DNA of 64,000 nucleotides from assembly GCF_014207565.1 (NCBI RefSeq), contig NZ_JACHGJ010000007.1:62001-126000 (forward strand), read 5' to 3'. This document shows positions 1-8,361 of this stretch, piece by piece. Every line of letters starts with the position of its first letter. The first letter of the stretch is position 1. Below the pieces are notes generated by a model. The model did no database searches and was not told where the DNA came from. It saw nothing but the letters and a program-made list of their open reading frames with translations. A program made the position numbers and the translations under genes. This stretch comes from Spirochaeta isovalerica (GTDB taxonomy: Bacteria > Spirochaetota > Spirochaetia > DSM-2461).

Positions 1-1056
1 TGCAGGAGACATCTCGTCGCGGCTCATAAGATGAATACCGCAGTCTCTCTGGTTTTTGTAGAGCCAGTTTTTATCAATGACCTCTCGGAACAGCCCCTCC
101 AGATCGGAAATATGAGAGGGAAGATCGCCGCCCAGAAAGAGGTGCTTGAAGTTGAACACATTGACGAACATGGCAATATGTGAGGCAAGATGATAAAAAA
201 CCCGTTTCTGCAATTCGGCATCTTTGCCGTAGAGATCCAGTTCCCGGCTGGTCAGGTTTAACTGGTTTACCCTTTCGGGATTATACTCGATAGTCTGAAA
301 TTCTCCGGCCGTAAACTCCGGTCCGTAATAGAGCTTTTCATTTATCACGATTCCGAACCCGATTCCCAGACTCTCATTATTATCTTCGATTTTCCGGTTT
401 TCATAATAATTGATATGACAGTAGAGGAAGTTGCTGTATCCTTCCTCTCTGTGGTCGGCCAGTATCCCCCTGGCACAGCAATTGGCATCGTTATCGATGA
501 AACAGGGAACATCCAGTTCGCTGAAGACTTCCTCTCCGAAACAGTAAGGCTCCTCTTCAATTCCCATTTTTGCCGATTTGAGAATGATCGCCTCTTCGTG
601 ATTCACGACTCCGGGAATGGCCACTCCAATGCCCAGGAGCCTTTTTTCACCCAGTTCTTTCCTTAATATGCCGTATACGTTGAGAAATTCTTCTTTGATA
701 TTGCTATGCCGGACATCGAATGGAAAATCGGAGGAGAAAACCGTCCGGGAATGCATATCCTTGAGGACCGCCCTGATTCCGTAAATGTGAAACTCAATAC
801 CGGCAACAAAACCGAAATCCCCCTGGACTCCCAGGCCGATAGGTTTTCTGCCCGGTTTGATTTTCAGATTCTGCGGTTCCACTTCTTCCACGAGGTTCAG
901 CTCGATAAGGTGTGCCGTGACAGAGCTCATGGTCGCCTTGTCCATATCGAACTTCCGGCATAATTCTATTCGGCTTATGCCGTGATTCAACCAGATGGCC
1001 CGCAGAACTCTGAGGAGATTATATTGACTTCGCACCTTGCTGTTATTAATCTTCAT
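1..1056 (-). CDS. ROK-family transcriptional regulator, C-terminus beyond the left edge
   Basis: The frame opens with ATG at 1056 and stays open to base 1 (352 codons), so the gene is intact but cut by the window edge. Residues 10-60 form a winged helix-turn-helix (IELCRKFDMDKATMSSV). The rest is a ROK fold with GIGVAIPGVV and the FIDNDAN loop that carries the catalytic Asp in sugar kinases. The GEIGH and CxCGxxGC zinc motif of classical ROK proteins is absent; GEFQTIEYN stands in its place. It is a close paralogue of the regulator at 3124-4311 and is the last visible gene of that minus-strand unit, 26 bp after the GH3 gene. Probably a sugar-responsive repressor; the ligand is unknown. Confidence 0.85.
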   Translation of the reverse strand, partial: MKINNSKVRSQYNLLRVLRAIWLNHGISRIELCRKFDMDKATMSSVTAHLIELNLVEEVEPQNLKIKPGRKPIGLGVQGDFGFVAGIEFHIYGIRAVLKDMHSRTVFSSDFPFDVRHSNIKEEFLNVYGILRKELGEKRLLGIGVAIPGVVNHEEAIILKSAKMGIEEEPYCFGEEVFSELDVPCFIDNDANCCARGILADHREEGYSNFLYCHINYYENRKIEDNNESLGIGFGIVINEKLYYGPEFTAGEFQTIEYNPERVNQLNLTSRELDLYGKDAELQKRVFYHLASHIAMFVNVFNFKHLFLGGDLPSHISDLEGLFREVIDKNWLYKNQRDCGIHLMSRDEMSPA

Positions 1057-1082
1057 AGATACGCATTATCCCTTAAACCGGT

Positions 1083-3113
1083 TCAATTTACAGAGACAGT
1101 CTCTTTAAGCTGAATATTATCTGATGATGTACCGACAGCAATTGTAAACACTCCGGAATTCATAGTCCACTGCTCCAGGTTTTCATCCCAGAAGCAGAAG
1201 GCGTCCCTCTCCAGAGAAATCCTGACGGTTTTCTCTTCCGCCGGCTTAAGATGTACTTTTTCAAAACCTTTCAGCTCTTTGACCGGACGGATTACGGAGC
1301 TGTCAGATTCTCCCACATAGAGCTGAACAGTCTCAAGACCATCCCGCAATCCCGTATTTTTTATTGTTATATCCACATCACAGCGGAGAGTCCCGCCCTT
1401 TTGCCCGAGGGAGACCTTCAGGCTCTTATACTCAAACTCCGTATAGGAGAGACCGAAGCCGAAAGGATACAGAGGTTCTACCTTCTTGTGTTCATACCAC
1501 CGGTATCCTATGAAGATACCCTCGGAGTATTCGACGGGATAGACAGCATGGGCCTTCTCCCCATCGGGATCCCATCCTTTGTACAGCGACTCGCCTTCGG
1601 GGATATATCCGAAGCCCGGTGAATCGGAGAACTCTTTCTCAATTGTGATGGGCAGTTTTCCCGAAGGATTGATTTTCCCGCTGAGAACCGATGCGACAGC
1701 CCTGTTCCCCTGCTGCCCCCCGTACCAGCAATAGAGTATGGCCGCCGCTTTACCAGACCAGCCTGTCATGCGGACCCCGCCTCCCGCATTGACGAGCACA
1801 ATCGCTTTACTGCTGTTTCCGACAGCCTTAAGGACGCACCGTTCTTCCTCATCGGGGAGATTAAACGACCTGTCGCACCCTTCGCTGTCCATCGTCCCTG
1901 TTGCGATAATGACCGCATCGGCATTCCGCAGCTCCTCATCAGAGGGATTTTTAACATAGCGTATGGATGAACCGAATTCCTCCTTCAGAGCATCGAGCAG
2001 ATTCATGTGATTGAAGCCTTCCACTTCAGCCGCTCCGCCGCCCCGCGCTGTTTCCTCAGCGAAGCGCCCTGTCAGGAGAATATCTTTTCCGGACTCGAGG
2101 GGGAGAAGGTCCGCTTCGTTTTTCAGAAGGACAATTCCTTCGGCTGCGGTTTGCAAAGCGACAGCCTCATGTTCGTCAAAATTATCCAGGTAGGATTTAT
2201 CCTGAAATCCGGGATTGTAAAGATCCATAGAAAAAGCTGTTTTGAGAATATTCAAAACCATCCGGTCAATATCGGCTTCGCTGATTCTCTTTTCCTCTAA
2301 GAGCCGTGGAATTTCTTTAAAAATCTGTCCTGCCGGCATTTCCAGATCCAGTCCCGACTTTATAGCTTTTTCACAGTCATTTATGGCCCACCAGTCTGTC
2401 ATGACCAGCCACTGGAAACCGAGTTCTTCTCTCAGTATCTCATTTATTAGTTTCCTGTTCTGGCTGCACCATTCTCCGTTGAAAAGGTTATAGGCCGTCA
2501 TGACCGCCCTGGCTCCGGCTTCCACTCCCTTTTTAAAAGCAGGAAGGTAAATTTCATGGAGGGCTCTCTTGCCTACAATGGAATTGCTTTTTCTCCGGTA
2601 GAAATCCGTGTTATTGGCAATGAAATGTTTCAGAGTGGCGACAACCCCCTTTTCCTGAAGCCCTTCCACATACCGGCCTATCAGTTCGGAAACGAGATAG
2701 GGATCCTCTCCCCCGTATTCAAAATTCCGGCCGCACTGACTGTGTCTGTATATATTCATCCCCGGCCCCAGGAGGATATGGATTCCTCCGGCCCGGCATT
2801 CCTCGCCGATGCTTCCGGCATAACGGAGAAAAAGATCGCGGTTCCATGTGGAGGCCAGCTGCAGCATACAGGGGAAACTGACAGACTTCTCCAGGTCCGT
2901 ATCAACCCGGTCTTCCAGCCAGGTCTCGCGGATATTGACACCGCAGCTCGCATCACTCATAAAAATTTCCGGCAATCCTAGCCGGGGCACCGATGGGATA
3001 AAAAATCCGCGAACACCTCCCAAAATGGAAATTTTCTCGTCCAGCGTCATGGCGTCCCTTATCTCTAGGGCTTTCTTATTGGCCTCTGCATTACTTATTC
3101 TGTTCAATTTCAA
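1083..3113 (-). CDS. GH3 family beta-glucosidase, cytoplasmic
   Basis: Predicted to hydrolyse terminal beta-glucosidic bonds of small oligosaccharides. The 676-residue protein has the GH3 barrel (about 20-300) with GRNFEYGGEDP at 128-138, the KH pair at 162-163 and the nucleophile Asp240 in VMTDWW. The alpha/beta sandwich follows, then a C-terminal fibronectin-III-like domain (about 585-660). There is no signal peptide. The start is TTG: AAGGA lies 7 bases upstream, and the nearby ATG hits a stop within three codons. It sits 10 bp after a ROK gene and before another, suggesting co-transcription and control by them. Substrate within GH3 (glucoside or xyloside) is not decided by sequence alone. 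Confidence 0.9.
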   Translation of the reverse strand: MKLNRISNAEANKKALEIRDAMTLDEKISILGGVRGFFIPSVPRLGLPEIFMSDASCGVNIRETWLEDRVDTDLEKSVSFPCMLQLASTWNRDLFLRYAGSIGEECRAGGIHILLGPGMNIYRHSQCGRNFEYGGEDPYLVSELIGRYVEGLQEKGVVATLKHFIANNTDFYRRKSNSIVGKRALHEIYLPAFKKGVEAGARAVMTAYNLFNGEWCSQNRKLINEILREELGFQWLVMTDWWAINDCEKAIKSGLDLEMPAGQIFKEIPRLLEEKRISEADIDRMVLNILKTAFSMDLYNPGFQDKSYLDNFDEHEAVALQTAAEGIVLLKNEADLLPLESGKDILLTGRFAEETARGGGAAEVEGFNHMNLLDALKEEFGSSIRYVKNPSDEELRNADAVIIATGTMDSEGCDRSFNLPDEEERCVLKAVGNSSKAIVLVNAGGGVRMTGWSGKAAAILYCWYGGQQGNRAVASVLSGKINPSGKLPITIEKEFSDSPGFGYIPEGESLYKGWDPDGEKAHAVYPVEYSEGIFIGYRWYEHKKVEPLYPFGFGLSYTEFEYKSLKVSLGQKGGTLRCDVDITIKNTGLRDGLETVQLYVGESDSSVIRPVKELKGFEKVHLKPAEEKTVRISLERDAFCFWDENLEQWTMNSGVFTIAVGTSSDNIQLKETVSVN

Positions 3114-3123
3114 TGTTGCATCC

Positions 3124-4311
3124 TTAAAAGAAATCTGTTAAATCCTTATTGCTGAAAACTTTCTGCCAGGTAAGGGCTCCCCTTTCATGATCGAATTCCG
3201 GAACAGTGAACATCTGTTCCAGAAACATCCCCGCCGCACCCGAAGCGGCTATCTTTTCCCTTTCCTCATCTGTTTCAACAAGGCAGCTCTCTTTCCGGCC
3301 GTAAGGCCAGTTGCGGTTTACCGCCTTCCTGAGAATTTCCTGTGCATCGGGAACCAGGTCCGGCAGATCCCCCCCCATTATGACCCGCTTGAAATTGAAA
3401 AAATTGACAAGCAGAGCCATATGATTGGAAAAGCTCTCGAAAACCTTTCTCTGAATGTCCGGATCGGACCGGTAGGAGTACTGCTCTTCGCGGGTCATAT
3501 CGAACTGGTTGATCCGGTCCACATTGTAGGTCATCGTCTGAAACTCTCCCGATGTGTAATCCGGTCCGAAATAGGGTTTACCATCCATTACGAGACCGAG
3601 CCCCACGCTGACATTGTCATCGGGATGATACCCCTCGTGAGTGGGTTCATAACTGAAAAAGGTGTAGAGGAAGTTACTGAAATCACGACTGCGGTTTTTC
3701 GTCAGCTTCCCCCAGGCGCAGCAGTTGGCATCATTATCAATGAATCCGGGAATATCGAGAATGTCGAAGACTTCCGACTGAAAATCATAGGTATCTTCGA
3801 CCACGCCCAGCTCCCAGGAGTTGTTGATTATCCCGCGATCGTGGTCCACAACGCCGGGGATAGAGACTCCGATACCAATCAGAGGCTTGTTTTTCAGTTT
3901 TTTCTTCACTTCGCTGAAAGCGACCAGAAAAGAACTTTTAATCTGATCCATTTTCAATCGCTCACAGGGAAAACTGAAAGTCTCAATCGTGTTGAAGTGC
4001 ATATCCTTAATGACTGCTTTAATACCTTTGACATGTAATTCGAAGCCGGCGACATAACCGAAATCCTTCCGGATTCCCAGCCCGATGGGTTTGCGTCCCG
4101 GTTTGGACTGTTCAATATTGGGAAGAACTTCCTCGACAATATCCAGTTTCAGAAGAAGAGAGACGATCGTGCTCATCGTGGCTTTATCCAGCTCCAGTTT
4201 GGCGCAGAGTTCTTTCCGGCTCACACCGTTTTCAACCCAGATCGCTCTGAGGACTCTGTACAGATTGTATTGCCTTCGGATTCTGGCTCCGCCCGATTTT
4301 ACCTGATTCAT
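3124..4311 (-). CDS. ROK-family transcriptional regulator
   Basis: A 395-residue regulator: winged helix-turn-helix at about 12-65 (KELCAKLELDKATMSTIVS), then a ROK domain with GIGVSIPGVVDHD and the FIDNDANCC loop. The classical zinc-binding segment is missing, GEFQTMTYN being found where GEIGH is expected, so sugar-kinase activity is unlikely. The frame extends upstream to a TTG at 4365, but the ATG at 4311 has GGAG nine bases before it and aligns with the start of the paralogue at 1-1056. It heads the unit ROK-GH3-ROK and is divergent from the oligosaccharide transporter. A strong promoter (4370-4398) overlaps a candidate operator, which suggests autoregulation. Confidence 0.85.
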   Translation of the reverse strand: MNQVKSGGARIRRQYNLYRVLRAIWVENGVSRKELCAKLELDKATMSTIVSLLLKLDIVEEVLPNIEQSKPGRKPIGLGIRKDFGYVAGFELHVKGIKAVIKDMHFNTIETFSFPCERLKMDQIKSSFLVAFSEVKKKLKNKPLIGIGVSIPGVVDHDRGIINNSWELGVVEDTYDFQSEVFDILDIPGFIDNDANCCAWGKLTKNRSRDFSNFLYTFFSYEPTHEGYHPDDNVSVGLGLVMDGKPYFGPDYTSGEFQTMTYNVDRINQFDMTREEQYSYRSDPDIQRKVFESFSNHMALLVNFFNFKRVIMGGDLPDLVPDAQEILRKAVNRNWPYGRKESCLVETDEEREKIAASGAAGMFLEQMFTVPEFDHERGALTWQKVFSNKDLTDFF

Positions 4312-4369
4312 TAATCTCGACTCCGGAAATAACATAGGAAATGACATATTATCCATGTAGGACAAAAAG

Positions 4370-4398
4370 ATTGTATTATGTTAGTTTGGATAAATCAA
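4370..4398 (-). promoter_or_regulatory. Sigma70-type promoter of the ROK/GH3/ROK unit
   Basis: On the minus strand a -35 box TTGATT (4393-4398) and a -10 box TACAAT (4370-4375) are separated by exactly 17 bp. Transcription would start near 4363, about 50 nt before the ATG at 4311. The spacer and -35 box lie inside the candidate operator at 4381-4405. Confidence 0.6.
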
Positions 4399-4405
4399 CT
4401 ATTAA
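4381..4405. promoter_or_regulatory. Candidate ROK operator, copy 1
   Basis: The site starts with TTAGTTTGG and carries an imperfect dyad, TAGT-N12-ACTA plus flanking T/A. Its left half equals the TTAGTTTG half-site known for the ROK repressor XylR of Bacillus. It overlaps the promoter of the ROK gene. A second copy in inverted orientation is at 4557-4581. Assignment is by repetition and position only. Confidence 0.45.
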
Positions 4406-4655
4406 TTCATTTCACGGAACGCTTCGGGAAAAGATACAAATTCTGAAACGGGAATTAATTAAGAGCGTAAACAGTTTAATACAATTCTGATAAGAATGAA
4501 ATAGAGAAAAAAGAATCATCAAGCTATGAAAAATTTAACTTGACAGTTCCTGAATTCCAATAGTAAGGTTGACCAAACTAACTATACGAAACACATCTAT
4601 TTCGGTAGTTGGGAAATTATTCAATCAAGTCCCGAAAAGGACAAAAGGAAGGAAC
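4399..4655. other. Divergent intergenic region
   Basis: This AT-rich stretch lies between the ROK regulator and the transporter binding protein. It contains candidate operators at each end, a TTGACA hexamer at 4540-4545 and the Shine-Dalgarno AAGGAAGG just before 4656. A frame open from 4569 adds 29 residues ahead of the binding-protein signal peptide; it has no ribosome site and would hide the signal peptide, so it is taken as untranslated leader. Confidence 0.5.
4557..4581. promoter_or_regulatory. Candidate ROK operator, copy 2
   Basis: Read on the minus strand this site also begins TTAGTTTGG and contains ACTATT at the same distance as copy 1 (TAGT-N12-ACTA). It lies 11 bp downstream of a TTGACA hexamer (4540-4545) and upstream of the transporter binding-protein gene, where a repressor could block transcription. 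The matching -10 box is not convincing. Confidence 0.45.
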
Positions 4656-6353
4656 ATGAAAAAAACGTTATTGCTTGTCATGGCTGGTATGTTTACGTTA
4701 ACATCCCTCTTTGCCGGCGGCTCTCAGGAAACTGGAGCCAGTGAAGACAAAGCTGTATTAACAGTTCTGCTCGACTCAACTGATGGATGGGTTAGAAACT
4801 TCAACCCCTACACCTCCGGAGCCAAGCAGTTTACTCACGGTTTCACTTACGAGTATATGGCTCTTTACGATCCGCTGAACAGCAACAGGGAAACTCTCTG
4901 GCTGGCGGAAGATATCATTTCTGAACCGGACCTGAAAACTCTTACTGTAAAAGTGAGAAAAGGCGTTAAATGGAGTGATGGTGAAGATTTCACTGCCGAC
5001 GACGTTGTTTTTACCTACGAAATGGGCAAGAACTTCCCCGAACTGGACAGAAACGGATACTGGGGAGACAACGGAAAGATTCTGAGCATTGTCGCACTCG
5101 ATGATTATACCGTTCAGTTCAACATGAGAAAACAGAACAGATTCCACAGAATCGACATGTTCAACGAAGTACAGATTGTTCCCGAGCACATCTGGGCCTC
5201 AGTGAAAGATCCTTCTTCCTATGTTCTGGAAACACCCGTTTGTACCGGTCCTTTCTCAGAAGTAATCGAGTTCACTCCCGAAATGATTGTTATGGGAAGA
5301 AACCCCTACTACTGGAAAGCTGATGACCTGGAAATCGATGAAGTGAGAATGCCTCAGTTCAACGACAACGCATCCGCACTGGCTCTTCTCGAAACAGGAC
5401 AGGTTGACTGGGCCCACATCTTTATTCCGGATATCGAAAAAACTTACATCAAAGGCGATCCCCACAGAAAATACTGGTACGGATTAAACGACGGCGTAAG
5501 AATCGCTTTCAACTATATGACCAAACATGAAGGCAACAACAAGGCTTTCCACAATGTGGACTTCAAAAGAGCCTTCTCCATGGCTATCGACAGACAGGGA
5601 ATCATCGATTCCGCTGTATTCGGATACCTTGACAGCGCCGTTCCTCCTGTCACAGGTCTTCCCCCGGCACTTTGGGATTACAAAAACCCCGCGGCCGAAG
5701 AAATCAAAGACAAGTACACAAGATACGACCTCGATGCCGCTAAAGCTCTTCTCGATAAAGCCGGATTCGTTGACTCCAATGGCGACGGATGGGTGGAAAA
5801 CCCCGACGGTTCCGAAATTAAATTCGAAATCATCTCTCCTGCCGGATGGACTGACTGGAATGACGGTGCAGCGATCTCCGCAGAAGGACTCAGAGCAATC
5901 GGAATCAACGCGACAGCCAACGCCCAGGATCTGGGAATGGTTATCGAAACCTGGGAAACAGGAGACCACGATGTTCTCTACACGGCATACGGAAAATCCG
6001 GAAACCCCTGGAAATTCTATTTCGATACAATCGGTGACCAGTCAAGAGTCCTGACTCAGACCTGGTGGTCCATAACTCAGACGAACTATGTCAACGACGA
6101 GCTCTCTGCCCTGATCGACAGAATGCCTTTGGCCGGAGACAAGGAAGTCAAAGAGATTTCTGATAAAATCGAAATGCATTTTGCAGAAAACATGATTAAC
6201 ATCCCTCTGTTCTACAACGGTCTCTGGTATGTTTACAACGATTCCAGATTCACAGGTTGGTCGACTCCCGACAACCCTGTCTGCGAGCCCGCATTGGCTG
6301 ACAACGACATGAAACTCCTGCATATGCTGCAGCTTAAGCCGGTTAAGAAATAA
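4656..6353 (+). CDS. ABC transporter family 5 solute-binding protein
   Basis: Extracytoplasmic binding protein of the Opp/Dpp (SBP_bac_5) family, 565 residues. An N-terminal signal peptide (about 1-20, ending LFAGG) precedes the family fold; typical segments are RKGVKWSDGEDFTADDVVFTY and FKRAFSMAIDR. The ATG at 4656 is chosen because AAGGAAGG precedes it and the hydrophobic leader starts there. Family 5 proteins bind peptides in many bacteria but oligosaccharides in Thermotoga and relatives. Adjacent GH3 genes and ROK regulators favour a beta-linked oligosaccharide here (inference). First gene of the transporter operon; a stem-loop follows it. Confidence 0.9.
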   Translation: MKKTLLLVMAGMFTLTSLFAGGSQETGASEDKAVLTVLLDSTDGWVRNFNPYTSGAKQFTHGFTYEYMALYDPLNSNRETLWLAEDIISEPDLKTLTVKVRKGVKWSDGEDFTADDVVFTYEMGKNFPELDRNGYWGDNGKILSIVALDDYTVQFNMRKQNRFHRIDMFNEVQIVPEHIWASVKDPSSYVLETPVCTGPFSEVIEFTPEMIVMGRNPYYWKADDLEIDEVRMPQFNDNASALALLETGQVDWAHIFIPDIEKTYIKGDPHRKYWYGLNDGVRIAFNYMTKHEGNNKAFHNVDFKRAFSMAIDRQGIIDSAVFGYLDSAVPPVTGLPPALWDYKNPAAEEIKDKYTRYDLDAAKALLDKAGFVDSNGDGWVENPDGSEIKFEIISPAGWTDWNDGAAISAEGLRAIGINATANAQDLGMVIETWETGDHDVLYTAYGKSGNPWKFYFDTIGDQSRVLTQTWWSITQTNYVNDELSALIDRMPLAGDKEVKEISDKIEMHFAENMINIPLFYNGLWYVYNDSRFTGWSTPDNPVCEPALADNDMKLLHMLQLKPVKK

Positions 6354-6370
6354 TCGGATTCAATGAAATA

Positions 6371-6404
6371 AATAATACCCCGGGTGAGAATTCGGGGTAT
6401 TATT
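6371..6404 (+). other. Intra-operon stem-loop after the binding-protein gene
   Basis: A perfect 12-bp stem (6371-6382 with 6393-6404, core ACCCCG/CGGGGT) with a 10-nt loop lies in the 76-bp gap between binding-protein and permease genes. The sequence after it is A-rich, not T-rich, so it is not a standard intrinsic terminator. Such elements often stabilise the upstream mRNA and lower expression of later genes. Confidence 0.7.
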
Positions 6405-6429
6405 ATAAAAAAAACAATAGGAAACAGAA

Positions 6430-7428
6430 GTGAAGTATATTTTCAAACGATTGGGATTTTATTTAATAGCTTTTGTTGCCGCCATAACAATTAACTTTTT
6501 CATACCCCGTCTTATGCCGGGAGATCCCGTTCAGATGTACATGGCCAAACTCTACCAGACCAGTGGTAAAATCGATGCAGAAACCATAGCCGCTGTGGAG
6601 AAACTCTTCGGGTTCAGTAAGAACAAACCTATAATTGAAAGTTATTTTGAGTATGTGGGCAGCATTTTTCAGGGGAACTGGGGTATCTCTTTCAGCCAGT
6701 ACCCCTTGACCGTTATCGAAGCGCTGTCCAGGGGCTTGAGCTGGACCGCCTTCCTCATGGGGACCGCGCTGATAATCTCATTTATAATTAATAATCTCCT
6801 GGGAATTGTCGCCGCCTGGAGGCGGGGCAGCAAACTGGACAGCGTCCTGACAGTGGGAGGACAGCTGATGGCCAATATTCCGGCCGTGGTTCTGGCCCTG
6901 CTGATCAGTTATGCTTTTGCCCGGTCCGACACATTCGGGATATTTCCCATTGGATATGCTGTTACGCCTCTTTTCCGACCGGCCAATGTGCTCCAGTATA
7001 TAGGCGATGTAGCCTATCACGCCTTTCTTCCGGTAACCTGTATCGTCATGCTTCAGCTCGGCGGCATAATGGGAATGCGCGCCAATATGATCAATCAGCT
7101 GGGAGAGGATTTCATAGCCATGGGCCGGGCCAAAGGGGTTCCCGAATGGAAACTGATGTTCTCCTACGGAGCCAGAAACGCCCTGCTCCCCGTCGTCACG
7201 ACATTAGCTATGCAGATAGGGTTCATGCTGGGCGGTTCGCTGATTATTGAGGTTGTCTTCAATTATCCCGGTCTGGGAAAAGTCATGATAGGCGCCCTCG
7301 ATTCAAGAGACTATCCGCTCATGCAGGGAATACTGCTCATGTCTACAATACTGATGCTTACGGCCAATTTCATAGCCGATATGATGCTGCTGATTCTCGA
7401 TCCGCGGCTCAGAAAACAGGGGAGATAG
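6430..7428 (+). CDS. ABC transporter permease, OppB/DppB type
   Basis: Inner-membrane subunit of 332 residues with the N-terminal helix and FIPRLMPGDPVQMYM segment usual for OppB/DppB, about six transmembrane helices, and the cytoplasmic EAA loop (AMGRAKGVPEWKLMFSYGAR) that docks the ATPase. Start is GTG at 6430 behind AGGAAA. It is four bases upstream of its partner permease and clearly part of the transporter operon. Confidence 0.9.
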   Translation: MKYIFKRLGFYLIAFVAAITINFFIPRLMPGDPVQMYMAKLYQTSGKIDAETIAAVEKLFGFSKNKPIIESYFEYVGSIFQGNWGISFSQYPLTVIEALSRGLSWTAFLMGTALIISFIINNLLGIVAAWRRGSKLDSVLTVGGQLMANIPAVVLALLISYAFARSDTFGIFPIGYAVTPLFRPANVLQYIGDVAYHAFLPVTCIVMLQLGGIMGMRANMINQLGEDFIAMGRAKGVPEWKLMFSYGARNALLPVVTTLAMQIGFMLGGSLIIEVVFNYPGLGKVMIGALDSRDYPLMQGILLMSTILMLTANFIADMMLLILDPRLRKQGR

Positions 7429-7431
7429 AAA

Positions 7432-8361
7432 ATGACACTGGAAAAACTGGATAAGTATCCCCTGATAAAATTTCTGAGGGACAATCCCAAAGCCACTGTG
7501 GGATTCTTACTATTAATTACAATCATGCTCTTAACTCTGGGAGCGCCGTTATTTACAAGATTCGAAGCGGGGTTCCGTTCGGACCAGTACAGGGTAGCCC
7601 CCAACAGCGAGTTTATTCTGGGGACCACACAATTGGGACGCGATGTCTGGGCCCAGACTCTCTACGGGGGACGGACGTCTCTGCTCGTCGGAATACTGGC
7701 CGGCGTCATAGCCGTCACGCTCAGTACTGTCATAGGTATTACAGCGGGATATTTCGGAGGAATTGTCGACGGGTTCATTACGACTATCATTAACATCGCC
7801 ATGGTTATACCCCAGATACCGCTATTGCTTATAATAGCCGCGCTTATGGGAGGGGTCTCGCCTATGCTCATCGGTGTCCTTATCGGATTCACCTCATGGG
7901 CCTGGGGAGCCAGAGTTCTGCGGTCACAGACAATGAGCATCCGTAACAGGGAGTTTATTTATTCGGCGGAAACGCTGGGGGAAACGAAACTGAGACGCCT
8001 CTTCGCCGAAGTCATGCCCAACATGCTTTCCATGATGAGCTCCGCTTTTGTCGGCACCATCATCTACGCCATCATGGCCCAGGCGACTCTGGAATACATC
8101 GGATTCGGTGATCCCCTTTCCGTAACCTGGGGAACCATGCTCTACAACGCCCAGAATACAGCTGCCTTGCAGACCGGAGCCTGGTGGGAACTGCTCGGCC
8201 CCTGTCTGGGACTCATTGTGCTGGGATCGGGACTGACTCTGATAAACTTTTCCATCGATGAATTGTCCAACCCCAAACTGAAGGCCCAGAGAATCATGGC
8301 AGGATATTACAAAGCGAAAAAATCCGAAGCGACATATACTCAGGCAGGAGAGAACGAATGA
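7432..8361 (+). CDS. ABC transporter permease, OppC/DppC type
   Basis: Second permease, 309 residues. A cytoplasmic N-terminus is followed by a first helix (about 24-40), the periplasmic segment ending LGTTQLGRDVWAQTLYGGR that is diagnostic for OppC/DppC, and five further helices. The EAA loop reads YSAETLGETKLRRLFAEVMP. Its stop overlaps the first ATPase gene by four bases (ATGA), indicating translational coupling. Confidence 0.9.
   Translation: MTLEKLDKYPLIKFLRDNPKATVGFLLLITIMLLTLGAPLFTRFEAGFRSDQYRVAPNSEFILGTTQLGRDVWAQTLYGGRTSLLVGILAGVIAVTLSTVIGITAGYFGGIVDGFITTIINIAMVIPQIPLLLIIAALMGGVSPMLIGVLIGFTSWAWGARVLRSQTMSIRNREFIYSAETLGETKLRRLFAEVMPNMLSMMSSAFVGTIIYAIMAQATLEYIGFGDPLSVTWGTMLYNAQNTAALQTGAWWELLGPCLGLIVLGSGLTLINFSIDELSNPKLKAQRIMAGYYKAKKSEATYTQAGENE

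Noticed and set aside
1-1056. Impression of a broken gene at the left edge, with only short frames
   Set aside because: Reading the minus strand from ATG 1056 gives one unbroken 352-codon ROK frame to the edge; nothing is frameshifted.
3187-4038. 283-codon open frame on the plus strand opposite the ROK gene
   Set aside because: Exact antisense of a clear ROK protein; no ribosome site and no protein-like pattern. Similar long antisense frames elsewhere arise from the codon bias of the real genes.
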